Assembly: GCF_020497125.1 (NCBI RefSeq)
Contig: NC_059080.1
Location: 50,905,563 to 50,969,562, forward strand
DNA from: Mauremys mutica
Taxonomy: Eukaryota > Chordata > Testudines > Geoemydidae
DNA length: 64,000 bases
Direction of reading: 5' to 3'
In this document: piece after piece, positions 1-11,007 of the stretch
Layout: every line of letters begins with the position of its first letter
Numbering within the stretch: position 1 is the stretch's first letter
Notes under the pieces: generated by a model
Database searches by the model: none
Told to the model about the DNA's origin: nothing
What the model saw: only the letters and a program-made list of their open reading frames with translations
Program-made: the position numbers and the translations under genes

Positions 1-1469
1 CTCCTGCTACATGGAGTCCTTTGCCTATGGATAGCAATGGAAATCTGGGGAGTTTGATTTCTTTACCAGAAAACATGTTTTCTGTCCCATCAGCCTCCTG
101 ATTCAGCATCTGAGACGTCAGCAATGTTGTGCTGACAGCTTTTGTGGAATGGAGTCCAGGTGCTCTCTAGAACCAGGGTGACCCCCTCTCAGCACCCGGC
201 AGGACAGCACAGACATCCCAAAGGCCCTTTGCTGACTCCTGCATTCCCTAAGGTCAGCTTCAGCAGCTCAATCCCAGGTTTCCATTCCTCTCCCCTACCT
301 GCGTGGTTTGGCAACACAAAGGTTAGCACTTATCTCTGATCCACCCAGTTGTCTGTCCCTTGGTTTTATGTCTCTGGTGGGTGGGCAGGGGTCAAGGATC
401 TGTCAACGGTTTGCAATCTGCACTGTCATGCTGCTGGTAACTGCCATGCACAGGAGACAAAGAAGGGCAGCACCACTTACATTCAACCAGCAGCGACAGC
501 TGAAACAGTGAGAAAAATCAAAATAGCAAAACCTTGGGATACGGCCAGTCATCAGCTTACCCAGAAGTGACAACCCCAAGTGCTGGGCCCCCATAAACAT
601 GAGACTGGCTAAAGAAAGAATGAGATTTCAAGCCTTTCGAGTTCACATTTTCATGCTTTCCCTCACAGTCATGAAGGATAGAAATTAACTTTTTTTAAAT
701 GAAAGCTGAACTTCTGATGGAATCACCTGACTCCAAGAGCTGGAGCTTTAAGAAAAGCACCATTTCTTGCAAGACTCCGAATCAAATCATGAGAGTGGGC
801 AATAGTTCTTGCTCTGGTTGCCTCTGTTCAAGAAACAAGGGCATGGGAGGGCTGGCAGCGGTTACTCTCTTCCCATAGGTTGCAGTGGCCCTTGCATTGT
901 ATTAGTAGCATTTCCTAGTCAGCTACAAAGAACTGAGGCTTTGGTGGGAAAATTATGTGCAGTGCAGAATAATAGAGAAGGACGATCCCTGGTGCACCAA
1001 GTCTTCATTGATTAAACCATGGCCTGGGGTAGGTGAGGGCCCTGCACCTCCCCCTCTTGCCTAAACACTGCCCTGGGGAGATGAGGGCTCAGCCTGAGGA
1101 CAGACACTCCCTGAGTCATCCCCATGGGGATCCAAGAGCTTCTTCAGCTAAACAGCCATTAGCCAGTGTTGAGTTTAAATTGGTAAAGGGCAACCCATGT
1201 TTTTGGGGACCTGACAGGCTGCTGCCAGGTGCCTGGAGAATCATTGGAGAGCTATGGTGTTTCTGTAGGCGCTAGGGCCATCTGCCCTGCCTCCAGGGGC
1301 AGCAAAACCCACTCCATGGAAGCAGCAACCCAGCCAAGGGATGTGGTGTTTCTCCATGAACACGAGGTAGTTCAGAGCTCATACTGCTTTACCCCAGGCT
1401 GGCAAACTCATACATTGCCCTCCTAGGTTGTTAAATAAGTGTTCACAATTATTCTGTATTATAATTGTA
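1..1469. other. Intergenic, no gene seen
   Basis: Only short chance frames on both strands, none with a recognisable motif or splice context. No repeat family was recognised with confidence. Confidence 0.6.
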
Positions 1470-1565
1470 TTGCATAGTGCCTAGTGCAGTGACGTACTGG
1501 TCCATAATGAAGGCCTAGGAGCCTTCATTATGGACCAGTACGTCACTGCACTAGGCACTATGCAA
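1470..1565. repeat. Perfect 45-bp inverted repeat with 6-nt loop
   Basis: The arm 1470-1514 is the exact reverse complement of 1521-1565, with loop 1515-1520 (CTAGGA). The right arm continues into sequence resembling a dispersed SINE-like repeat also seen near 20385 and 41430. The left arm therefore looks like an inverted copy of 45 bp of that repeat. Confidence 0.95.
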
Positions 1566-1640
1566 ACAAATAACCAAAAAGACAGTTCCTGCCCCACAGG
1601 GCTGCCAATCTCAGTAATGGGTGCATCAGGCCAACACCAA
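1521..1640. repeat. SINE-like repeat fragment
   Basis: It carries the order 'ggaccag ... ctaggcactatgcaaac ... cagttcctgcccca', shared with copies at 20385-20650 and 41425-41650. This is consistent with an old CORE-SINE/MIR-like dispersed repeat. The exact family was not assigned. Confidence 0.5.
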
Positions 1641-2013
1641 GCTGAGACACCATTCAAGCAATTCAGCCCAAAGTCAGCACAATATTAGATGTACACTGCA
1701 CCTTCCTCCCCTCCAAAACCAATTCTTTAAGACCAAGGGAAAATTCCAAGCACACATCTCAGCCCATGGAAGTGGCCCTACAATAACAAACACGTGTGGG
1801 TGCCAATGTACAACAGGGAAAAACATCAGTTTCAGGCTTCTAAAGGGATCAAAATAAAGCCAAGCGGGAGAAGAAACAAAGATGGTGAGAGTTATAGGGA
1901 ATACTTAGACAGATGCACAAAATTATGCGACAAACCAAGTGAGAGAAGATAGAACTCCAGGAGCCAGATCTTCTTGGTGTGCTGAATTGAAGCAACAGGT
2001 ATGGGTTTAACTA

Positions 2014-2162
2014 AGAGCTTGTCCACACAGGAAAATTGACCAGAAGAGCTATTGTGAAATAGATCCCCAGGTGGTAACTCTGTTCCAGAATAATTGGGGA
2101 CCTTTGTGAGCTTATTCTGCAAGAGTTATTCTGGTCAATTTCCCCTTGTAGACAAGCTCCTT
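2014..2162. mobile_element. Short MITE-like palindromic element
   Basis: The ends are inverted copies: GAGCTTGTCCACACAGG on the left, and its near complement ending in TAGACAAGCTC on the right. The interior is also partly self-complementary (gaaaattgaccagaa against ttctggtcaatttcc). The trinucleotide CTA lies directly outside both ends and could be a Harbinger-type 3-bp target duplication. Confidence 0.55.
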
Positions 2163-4556
2163 CTAACCCCATTCAAAGGTTTCCTGTCTGCCCCCAACCA
2201 ATGTTTGTTAGGAGAAAGTTGCAGCAGAAGCAGGGGGAAGGCAGCTGCCTGCTATTTTTTCAGATTATTTCACTTTCTTAGAATTTCCTCTCTTGGTTTC
2301 TTCTTTTTTTTTTAAAAAAAAATCAACATTTTTTGACAGCTGGAAAAAATAATATGTTTTGGTTGCCATGGCAATGGACTTCCAAACTTTAGATGGGTTG
2401 TAAGGAATGCCAAGAGCTCCAGGACAGCCAATAATGTTCAATGGGAAATTAACGTAGTTTCCAGAAAGTAGCATGTACAATCTGGCCATTCCTAACTGTG
2501 CATGTGAATAGCTTTGTATATGGACACTGATGCTAGTGTCATACCCATGTTTACTCTGCACAATACGGCATTGACCGCAGAGCATTGGCCACTGTTCTTC
2601 TTGTGCATGCCATGGGATCACAAGACTAGGCTCTCATCAGCATGGTATTTCTTCATACTGAATCTTACGCAAAAGAAATAATAAATAAATATTGCACTTT
2701 AAGGCTATAAAAATGTGGGTGGGAAGATTTTCCAGCATGTGTCACTTTCCATTAAATCTGATGCACACATTCTGCATCGTCTGTTTGTGGTTTTGTCCCT
2801 GACACCCATCTCGGATTTAGGAATTTGTAACTCTTTCTCACCACCCCTAGTTTTTAATGCACCCTGGAGAATTGGAATAGAGGCTAAACGGACACAATTT
2901 CAGAGCCACTGCAATGCATTACCTCTGTGGTTTTTGGACCAACAGACTAATGGGATCCAGCTGAATCGCTTCAAAGGCATCAATCCAATGGCTTGTTCCA
3001 ATGGGTCCTGCCAACATGTACCATGATAGGTGCATTTCCCATTTCATTTTCCACCTACCATTTAATAGTAAACAAAGGGACTGTCCATTGATCTGCGATT
3101 CCTGAAACACTTTTGAAATGTGCAGTTGGTGGTGCTGGCATATGTTCCATGTAATTCCTGGAGCTAGTGAGACAACACTAAACTTTCCTCTGGGAAGAAT
3201 AATTACACTCTAGGGCCCAATCCTACAAATGATGCCATCCTGGCACCCACCAGAGCCCCATGGAAATCACTGGGGTGTGTCTACCTATATACAGCCACCT
3301 GGAGAATCAAGTCTAAGTTTAGCTACAAAATCCAGAGAGAGGAATAAAATATAGTCAAATGAAAATAAACATCAACAGTGATACCCAAGGAGTCTCCCTG
3401 AAATCAGTGGGACTATTGGAGAAGTAAGGTAGTACTCACCTTGAGTAAAGATGTCGCCATCTGGCCTCTAATGAAAAGAGGGAACAGCAATGTCACCTAA
3501 TGGTTTAAGACAAGATACCACATGCAAATGAAACAATATTTCTACTGCAACATGTCCTGCAGAACAGACATTTAGTTCCCTTTAGAAAGGTAGCATTGAA
3601 ACTTTGACACATTATGATGCAACCAAAGAGGAGCTAATTCCCAGGCTGGGCATCTTTGCTTAAGTCAGTTTTCATTTTGAGGGAGATGTTCAAGATCACA
3701 AAGAGGAGCTGGGTGCCTCCCTGCCTTTTATGCCTTTGAAAATGTCCTGCTTTGCTTTTGCGATTACTTTGCTTTTAAGGCTCCTCATGCTTCAAATTCT
3801 AAAGATCTTGAGGCTTTTTAGGAACTACAAGAATTGAACAGAGGCTTTCCTGCTGTCATTTTTATAAGGGGGAAATTCAGGCCCTGTTGAAATGAATGAG
3901 AGTTTTGCCACGTGGACCCAGGATTTCACCCATCAAGCAAACAAATTACTAAATGAACGCATTGATCTGTCTGAACTGGACTGTGCTGAGCAGAAGTTGT
4001 CCACACAGTTTTCCTTTAAAAATGACAAATGCTTGCCTGTAATCTCAGCTCCGCCGTCTTTTGGATTTGGCAGGAAGTTGGACTGATGTACATGTTTTCC
4101 TCTTAAATGCCTTGTATGTCTGGTCCATGCATGAGTATCTACATATGCACCTCCTTATTCATTCCCCAGTTTTTACACACATATACAAATTTGAAAGGTG
4201 GACACTTCTCCTGCACATCTGCAGCATCCATGCTGGTGCATCACAAAACTGCTTTAGGCAACTACCACTATGTTTTTGTTCAACCTTCCTGCCCAAAGAA
4301 GTGTCCTTCCTATAAGTGTATAGAATGAGAAAACATCCAAAATATTCATCTGCACAACAAACTAGCACCCACGATCTTGTGCAACTAGATCTTATTTTGG
4401 GTAGTTCTTGAGGGTATTTTCTTGAAAAACCAGCCATGCTTTTTCCAGAAACAATCATGCTTGTACAAATCATTCACAACAGAATCCATCAGGCCAACAA
4501 CTTACATATGGAAAATAGAGAGATAGGAGACTCAGAAACCAACAGACTACCCATAT
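2163..4556. other. Intergenic, no gene seen
   Basis: The longest open frames (for example 2265-2621 minus and 2715-3026 plus) have no recognisable domain and biased low-complexity composition. A poly-T/poly-A run lies at 2304-2322. I see no clear transposon here. Confidence 0.55.
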
Positions 4557-4964
4557 TTGTACACTGCTATGAAGAAAAAAAAACAAAAACAAATGCAGGC
4601 AGCTAACCTACACGTAAATGTCTATACAGCTAGGAACAAAGAATGTAGACCATACTTATGGGATGAGGACTCTATCCTAGGAAGCAGTGAATCTGAAAAA
4701 GATTTGAGGGTCATAGTGGAACATCAGCTAAACATAAGCACCCAGTGGGAAGCTGTGGCCAAAAGTATTAATATAATCCTGGGATGCAAACACAGGGGAA
4801 TTTTGAATAGGAGTAGGGAGGTAGTTTTACCTCTGTTTCTGGCACTGGTGCGACCACTTCTGGAATACTGTGTCCAGTTCTAGTGCCCGGTATTCAAGAA
4901 AGATGTTGATAAATTGGAGAGAAGAACTATGAGAATGTTTAAAGTATTAAAAAACCTGCCTTAT
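4557..4964 (+). mobile_element. CR1-type LINE fragment, 5' part of a split copy
   Basis: The frame from 4557 reads through the segment downstream of the reverse-transcriptase palm in CR1-like ORF2. Its LVRPLLEYCVQF is the counterpart of the related segment in the copy at 42195-43506. A stop follows (TAG after CVQF), then the homology continues to about 4964. There it is cut by an unrelated antisense retrotransposon, and it resumes at about 6003. This is a dead pseudocopy. Confidence 0.75.
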
Positions 4965-6002
4965 CATTGGCGATCCCTGAGTTCAAGGATGATTGTCTTT
5001 CATAAAATGATAGCCAGTTAGCGCTGGTGGATCCACAGGTGGTTAATGAGACTGATCCAGGATTTGCAGATCTTGTCACAGATGGGGCAGACATTTCCCA
5101 CTGGAAGGGGCGGATCTGGATTTTTCAGTTGGGCTGTGGCACATTTGTCCTCCTTTCCCATTTCTCCATTGGATCTCAAAATACTGAGATCCTTGCCACA
5201 AGGTCCCTTTCCATTTTGATTGGTCGAGCGCTTGGGTTTCCCATGAGTTTATGTCAACATTGAACTTCTTCATGTTGGCTTTGAGGATGACTTTGAAGTG
5301 CTTTTTTTGCCTGCCTGTCTTCCATTGGCCCTGGCTCAGTTGTGAGAACATGACCTGCTTCGGGACTTGATTTTCTGGCATTCAAAGAACATGACCAGCC
5401 CAACAGAGTTGGTGGTGGGTGATTGTAGCTTCAATGCTGGAGGTTTTGGCTTGGGACAGAACACTGATGTTGTTGCGTTGGTCATCCCACTTGTTTTGGA
5501 AGATCTCGCAGAGGCACCATTGATGGTATCATTCAAGAATCTTGAGGTGCTACTGTACGTGACCCAGGTTTTGCACCATATAAGAAAGCAGGGACAACAA
5601 CAGCTGGGTACATGAGATGCTTGGTTTGATTCTTGATGTCACGATCTTCGAAGATACGTTTTCTCAAGCATCTGAAAACTGCACTGGTGCATTAAGGATG
5701 GTGTTGAATTTCCTCATCAATGTCAGCTTTCTGTGACAGATAGCTGCTGACAGTAAAGGAAATGCTTGACGTTCTCCAGGGTCTCTTTATTGATCTGCCT
5801 TATGGGAGCAGGATCCTGGTTATTAGGAGTCTGTTGCTGCATATTTTCGTTTTCTCAGAGAAAACAGCAAAAAAATTTTGAAGACCTTCTTCTGAGTGAT
5901 CTTCTTCTTGGATTGGAGCTGACTGAGGTTGAAGAGCTTGCCCTCCCTTCTGTATTGGATGTCAAGTCCAGAAGGAAGCTTGTCAGCATGACTTACAGTG
6001 TC
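4965..6002 (-). mobile_element. Non-LTR retrotransposon 3' fragment, antisense, inserted in CR1
   Basis: On the minus strand, stretches such as LRWAGHV-like, PENQVPKQVMFSQLSQG and KKHFKVILKANMKKFNVDINSWE match the C-terminal region after the reverse transcriptase in several animal non-LTR elements. The frame ends in a C2H2-like finger (CPICDKIC, then HLWIH and QR-stop) near 5030-5090. Frameshifts break the reading frame into several pieces. I could not assign the clade; the tail does not look like RTE-BovB or CR1. Confidence 0.65.
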
Positions 6003-6378
6003 TGACACAAGGAGCTCAATCTATTTAGCTCAGCAAAGAGAAAGTTAAGGGGTAATTTGATTACAGTCTATAAATTACTATATGGGGGCTCTCCAATCTA
6101 GCAGAGAAAGGTAAAACATGATCCAGTGGCTGGAAGTTGAAGCTAGACAAATTCAGACTGGAAATAAGGCATAAAATTTAAGTGGGGAGAATAATTGGAA
6201 CAATTTATCAAGAGTCGTGGTGGATCCTCCATCACTGACAATTTTTAAAATCAAGATGGGGTGTTTTTCTAAAAGCTCTGCTCTAGGAATTATTGTGGGG
6301 AAGTTCTTTGGCCTGTGTTAGACAGGTCAGACTAGAGGATTATAATGGTCCCTTCTGCCATTGGAATCTTTGACTCTG
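6003..6378 (+). mobile_element. CR1-type LINE fragment, 3' part of the split copy
   Basis: The sequence resumes at 'caaggagctcaatctattta' and follows the usual CR1 3' order, through a degenerate C-terminal ORF2 to 'agaggattataatggtccct' and a CTATG-like end. Together with 4557-4964 it makes one older copy interrupted by 4965-6002. Confidence 0.7.
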
Positions 6379-7219
6379 TGAAAACCTCAACAATGTTTGC
6401 AGTCATAATTTTTATTTCCAGCTAAGCAGAGGACCCCTATTAACTGACCCCCAGTTAAAAGCATAGTCCTTATTTAAGGATAAAATGGATACTTTTTTTA
6501 CCCTCATTGCATCTCTGCAATACCTGTGTCATCTCGGGTAACAGCACTGAAGCTGAAGTAGGATTCCACTGAAGTGGAATTATTCTGGATTGATATCAGT
6601 GTAACTGAGATTAGGCTCTGGCCCAGAAAGCTCTGGGAAGCACATGCCTGCTAGCAACAAAAGATACAATGAGCTACTGCTCAGCGATATGCCCAACTAA
6701 TGCTAGATTGATGGCTCCAAAAGTGTCTGCAGAATTTAACCTTCAGAATTTAAGGGCCCCCAAAGATCATCTGCAGTTTAGAGATTAAAGTCAACTGGCT
6801 TGAAAAGATCTGTTTAGTTTGACAAGCCAAAATGAAATATTGCAATTTTCGCAATGGAAATTTCAGCCAATATCAATCTTTCCCAGCAGAAAATTTCATT
6901 TTTGAAAAAGCCTACTTTCAGACTGGAAAATGTTTCATCTGGAATTTCTTGACCTGCCCTAGTGCTTGATGACTCAACCCTAGTGTTGTTTTAACATATT
7001 TTTAATGGCATGTTCTTTAGGTTAAAAGACTTTTTAAATAATAGAAATAACTGCAAGGACTATTCCCTTTCTCCTGGTCTCAGAATACACAGTCATGTTT
7101 ATTCAAATCCATCCTGGATGCTCTGTCCCTTTCAGACTGGACAATTCATGCATAGCATGGAGCCATACCACAGACTCCATTATTAAGGCTTTAACCACCT
7201 GACCATCATATAAGTCTGA
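6379..7219. other. Intergenic with degenerate AT-rich repeat
   Basis: There is no gene. About 6820-6965 resembles the AT-rich 'aaaatttcatttt...ggaaaatgtttc' repeat seen better preserved at 11008-11516 and 35270-35555. About 6545-6625 resembles the dispersed 'ccactgaagt...agattaggctctggccc' repeat. Confidence 0.45.
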
Positions 7220-7466
7220 GATTTACTCAGGGCCGTCTCTAACTTTTCTGCTGCCCCAAGTGGCAAAAAAAAAAAGAAGATGACAAGTGGCGGCACTTCG
7301 GCAGCAGCTAAATCGTGCCGCTTCTTCGGTGGCAGTTCAGCAGTGGGTCCTCCCTCTCTTACTCTTTGGCAGCAATTCAGCAGCAGCTCAAAGAGGAAGA
7401 GAGGGAATGAGCTGTTAGAGAGCTTATTCCTTTACTCTCACATTTCCCTGGTCCTTCTTGCATGAA

Positions 7467-7708
7467 CAGAGAGCAATAGAAGGTTAGGTTGGACATTAGG
7501 AAAAAGTTCCTAACTGTCAGGGTGGTTAAACATTGGAATAAACTGCCTAGGGAGGTTGTGGAATCTCCATCTCTGGAGATATTTAAGAGTAGGTTAGATA
7601 AATGTCTATCAGGGATGGTCTAGACTGTATTTGGTCCTGCCATGAGGGCAGGGGACTGGACTCGATGACCTCTCGAGGTCCCTTCCAGTCCTAGAGTCTA
7701 TGAATCTA
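7467..7708 (+). mobile_element. CR1 LINE 3' end
   Basis: This is a 5'-truncated CR1 copy carrying the conserved 3' order 'ggttggacattaggaaaaag ... tggactcgatgacctctcgaggtcccttccagtc' and ending in the octamer-like tail 'ctatgaatctatg'. It lies inside the hAT element. Confidence 0.85.
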
Positions 7709-8392
7709 TGAAAAAAAAAACAATACCCGAAGTCCGAAGGTGCAAACAATTCAGTGTTTATTGGGGTGAACTTCCAGAAAGCTTAAATTCAAGTTCCTTT
7801 TTCCTTCTTTTCGAATCCCAACTTACTTCCTGTTTGCCCCTAATTTATATAGTAATATTCTTAGCTACACCTTAACCAATCATTCTACTAAAATTTACCT
7901 AACCAATCCTAAGATATTGTAACATGATTAGCTATCCAATTATATCCCACCACCTTAATTAGTTTACACTCAGCAAAATTATTATACAGCAGACAGAAAC
8001 AATCACAGAGCCAGACAGAGACCATGCAAATAAACATACAAAACAATACATAAGTGAGGATTTCACAACTACATCTATACAGACGTAAGGGTTCGCCAGC
8101 TGTGTCTATTGATAAGTGAGTTCTTACCAAACAGAAAACTATCAAACTAAATTTCCTTTTACATGTTTTAGGCTCTTCCCTTTCTCTGGAGATGATAGAT
8201 CAAATCACCTTCCTAACAGATTGCCTTATTTCAATATGACTAAACAGGCCCACAGACTGTCATAGTGAGAGAAGGCCCTTACACAGATAGACAATGATTT
8301 TGATTCTTTCCTTTATACCTCTATAACTAGCTAAGTGATAAGAATACACCTAAATTCTTAAAGTATAGGCCAGACAGGCTTGAATCCTGACA
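7709..8392 (-). mobile_element. Probable solo LTR of an endogenous retrovirus-like element
   Basis: Read on the minus strand it starts TGTCAGGATTC and ends in TTTCA. It contains a TATATAAATTA TATA-box (7841-7851) followed about 85 bp later by AATAAA (7757-7762). That spacing fits U3, then R, then U5. No gag, pol or env sequence is adjacent. I could not find a convincing target duplication, so the ends are provisional. Confidence 0.55.
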
Positions 8393-8554
8393 TGAGCCAC
8401 TGCCTATATCCTATATCCTAACATGAGCCACTGCCGAATTGCTGCCGAAGACCTGGACGTGCCGCCCCAACACCGGACGAAGCGCCTCCTCTTTGAATTG
8501 GCCGCCCCAAGCACCTGCTTCCTATGCTGGTGCCTGGAGCCGGCCCTGGACTAA

Positions 8555-9412
8555 GGGTATGGCTACACTTGCAGTTGTACAGTGCTGTGAGTTAAACCCG
8601 CCTTTGTACAGCTGAGCAGGGAAAGCGCTGCAGTCTGTCCACACTGACAACTGCCAGCACATGGTCGTGGCCACATTTGCAGCTGCATTGGGAGTGGTGC
8701 ATTATGGGCAGCTATCCCAGCATGCAAGTGGCTGCAACGTGCTTTTCAAATGGGGTGGGATGGGGTGGAGTGTGACAGGGAGCGTGGGGGGAGAGAGAGT
8801 GGGTTTTTGGAGTGCTGAGAGTGTGTTACCACGCTGTCTTGTAAGTTCAGACCTCCCTCCTTCCCCCACTCCCTCTCACTCACTGAAAGCAAACAGCAGC
8901 TGTTTCTTTTTTTCTTATAGACCAGATAAGCAGCCGCTCACCAAAACGGACCCCAACCCCTCTTCCCCCCGCCCCGCCTCTCTCTTCAAGCAAACATTAG
9001 CTGTGGGTACTCCAAACGGAGCCCCCCCGCCCCCCGCCTGCCTCTCACTCATTCAAAGCAAACAGTAGCTGTGTTTGTTTTTTTGATAAGCAGCCCCCAA
9101 ACGGAGCTTTGAAAGGGCACTTCCTCCTCCGGAGTTCACAACAAAATAAGAGAGGACGCTTCAGTTAAAAGGATTATGGGGAGTTTCTGGAGGTCAATCA
9201 GTGCGTAATAACATTACTCCCCATTTACACTGGAGCAGCAGCGTCTCAGCCAATACGCAACAGCTGTTATTCCTCTTGGGGAGGTGGCGAACCAGCAGCG
9301 CTGTAGCCGCGGAGACACAGCGCTGTACGTGCCTTGCCAGTGTGGATGGGGAGTGAGGTGCAGCGCTCTGGGAGGCTTTATTGAGCTGTAACTGGCAAGT
9401 GTAGCCAAGGCC
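8555..9412. mobile_element. PIF/Harbinger-like non-autonomous element
   Basis: The ends are GGGTATGGCTACACTTGCA on the left and GGCAAGTGTAGCCAAGGCC on the right, flanked by TAA (8552-8554) and TTA (9413-9415), as expected for TWA targets. About 8863-9110 contains an imperfect direct duplication built on 'tctcactcactgaaagcaaa' and 'tctcactcattcaaagcaaa'. No transposase frame is visible. Confidence 0.75.
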
Positions 9413-9417
9413 TTACT

Positions 9418-9797
9418 TCACCCCTGAGCTTACTCAAGAAGTTGGGTTTTTTGCCTGGAATTTCTCAGGCATTTCTCTGTCCAGAGGACAATTAGTTTTG
9501 TAAAGTTTGGTATGAATTATCCAGGTTCCCTTGGAGATAGGAGAGTGTGAAATATGAGGGGCTTTTGCTTTTGGAAAATCTTAGCATTTTATTTTGGAAC
9601 ACCATGTCACAAATATCTTTGGCTGCAGGTTTGTTTTAGTTCCAGGTTTGTTTTAGTCAGCTGTCCTAAATGTGAACTTTGCATATTTTTAGGAAAGATG
9701 GGTGGTTAATTTTAAGTTCTCTGCAATGGCCCATTGATAATCTAGTTCATCCTGTCCTGGCAGAATATGTAGACTTAGACAGTTAACCCTCTAGTGA
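9418..9797. other. Intergenic, nothing recognised
   Basis: No coding or repeat signal that I can name, apart from a short internal duplication 'ggtttgttttagt' near 9630-9655. Confidence 0.5.
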
Positions 9798-9805
9798 TCT
9801 ACACT

Positions 9806-10484
9806 CAGGGCCGCCCAGAGGATTCCAGGGGCCCGGGGTCTTCGGCGGCGGGGGGCCCTTCCGTTCCGGGACCCGCCGCCAAAGTGCCCCGAAGACCCAC
9901 GGCGGGAACCCCCCGCCGCCGAATTACCGCTGAAGTGGGACCCGCCGCTGAAGCGCAGCCCGGTCTTCGGCGGTAATTCGGTGGCGGGGGGGGTCCCCGC
10001 CGCGGGCCTTCAGGGCACTTCGGCGGCGGGTCCCGGAACAGAAGGGGCCCCCCGCCGCCGAAGACCGGGCTGCGCTTCGGCAGCGGCGGCGGCGGCGGCG
10101 GCGGCGGGTCCCGCTTCCCCCCCGCCCCGGCCCCAGCCTCAGCCTCAGCCTCAGCCTCAGCCTCTTACCCGAGCGCGTCTCCAGCGGGGCCAAAGCTCCG
10201 TCCCGCTCAGAGCCGCATGGTGAGGGGGCGGGGCTGGGAGCTCAGCCCGGAGCTCTGAGCGGGGCGGGGCTCAGGCCCCGTTGGAGCTCCCAGCCCCGCC
10301 CCCTCATCACGCGGCTCAGATCGGGGCGGGGCTCAGGGGCTCGGCCGGAGACTCGGCACTTGATGCGCTGAGGCTCCAGGAGAGGGGCGGAGGCGGGAGC
10401 CTCCGCTCTTCTCTTGGGGGCCCCTGCGGAGCCCGGGGCCCGGGGCAAATTGCCCCCTTTGCCCCCCCCCTCTGGGCGGCCCTG
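9806..10484. mobile_element. GC-rich hAT-type element with perfect 8-bp target duplication
   Basis: The termini CAGGGCCGCCCAGAGG and CTCTGGGCGGCCCTG are inverted copies. Both flanks carry TCTACACT (9798-9805 and 10485-10492). The interior is extremely GC-rich and palindromic ('gtcttcggcggcgg' against 'ccgccgccgaagac'), with CGG and CAGCCT tandem repeats. Open frames inside are composition artefacts, and the GC peak is not a promoter island. Confidence 0.9.
10081..10165. repeat. CGG and CAGCCT tandem repeats
   Basis: A (CGG)n run of about 8 units spans 10082-10107. It is followed by about 5 copies of the hexamer CAGCCT at 10133-10164. Both lie inside the GC-rich hAT element. Confidence 0.9.
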
Positions 10485-10492
10485 TCTACACT

Positions 10493-11007
10493 TATCTGAT
10501 CTTTCTTTCTTTAGAAAAATCGAATTCTAGACATTTTTGTGCAAAGACAGGCTTGAAAATGTAAACTGATCACTGGGGTTCAAAGTGTATCCAAAAATTT
10601 TTCATTCAAAGCTCCCATGCACCCCCTCCCAACCTGTTCTTTTTACCTCTCTCTTCCTACACAACAGTGACCAGCCACCAGAATTCCTACCTCAAGTCTG
10701 TGCTCCTAGCAGCTGATCTCTTCACCTATACACACCAGAAGGCCATGTTGTGGTGGATTCTCCTCCTCAAGGAACCTTGCTCTGTGGTCCAGTGACTTCC
10801 TTAGCAACATGACTCTCCAGAAATTGCCCATATATACATCCCTGCCCCATCCACGCTACACTGATTGACTGCAGATGTCAGAAGGGCACAGTCACCTTAT
10901 CACACTGTGGCATGTGTGTAGAATGTATTACATTTTACTCTGGAGTCCAAACTCTTAAGAATGGGCTTAACTTTAAGCACATGGAGGAGTCTCACTGAAT
11001 TCTGTGT
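10493..11007. other. Intergenic, no gene seen
   Basis: No supported coding frame. About 10965-11000 carries a partial copy of the 'cttaactttaagcaca' dispersed palindromic repeat. Confidence 0.45.

Larger units (their letters stand above)
7228..8548. mobile_element. hAT-type non-autonomous element holding CR1 and LTR insertions
   Basis: The left end CAGGGCCGTCTCTAAC and right end GGAGCCGGCCCTG are inverted copies of the same hAT-style terminus seen at 16928-17512 and 22252-22421. Internal 'gccgccccaagcacctgcttcctatgctgg' is family-specific. The 8 bp on the left (GATTTACT, 7220-7227) match the right flank only after the Harbinger insert at 8555-9412 is removed (GAC + TTACT, 7 of 8). The interior contains a CR1 end and a probable LTR. 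Confidence 0.75.

Noticed and set aside
4965..6002. RTE-BovB element or protein-coding host gene
   Set aside because: The C-terminal sequence and finger do not resemble BovB. Frameshifts and position inside CR1 exclude a host gene.
9806..10484. CpG-island promoter
   Set aside because: The GC peak coincides exactly with a hAT element bounded by target duplications; no exon or transcript signal is adjacent.
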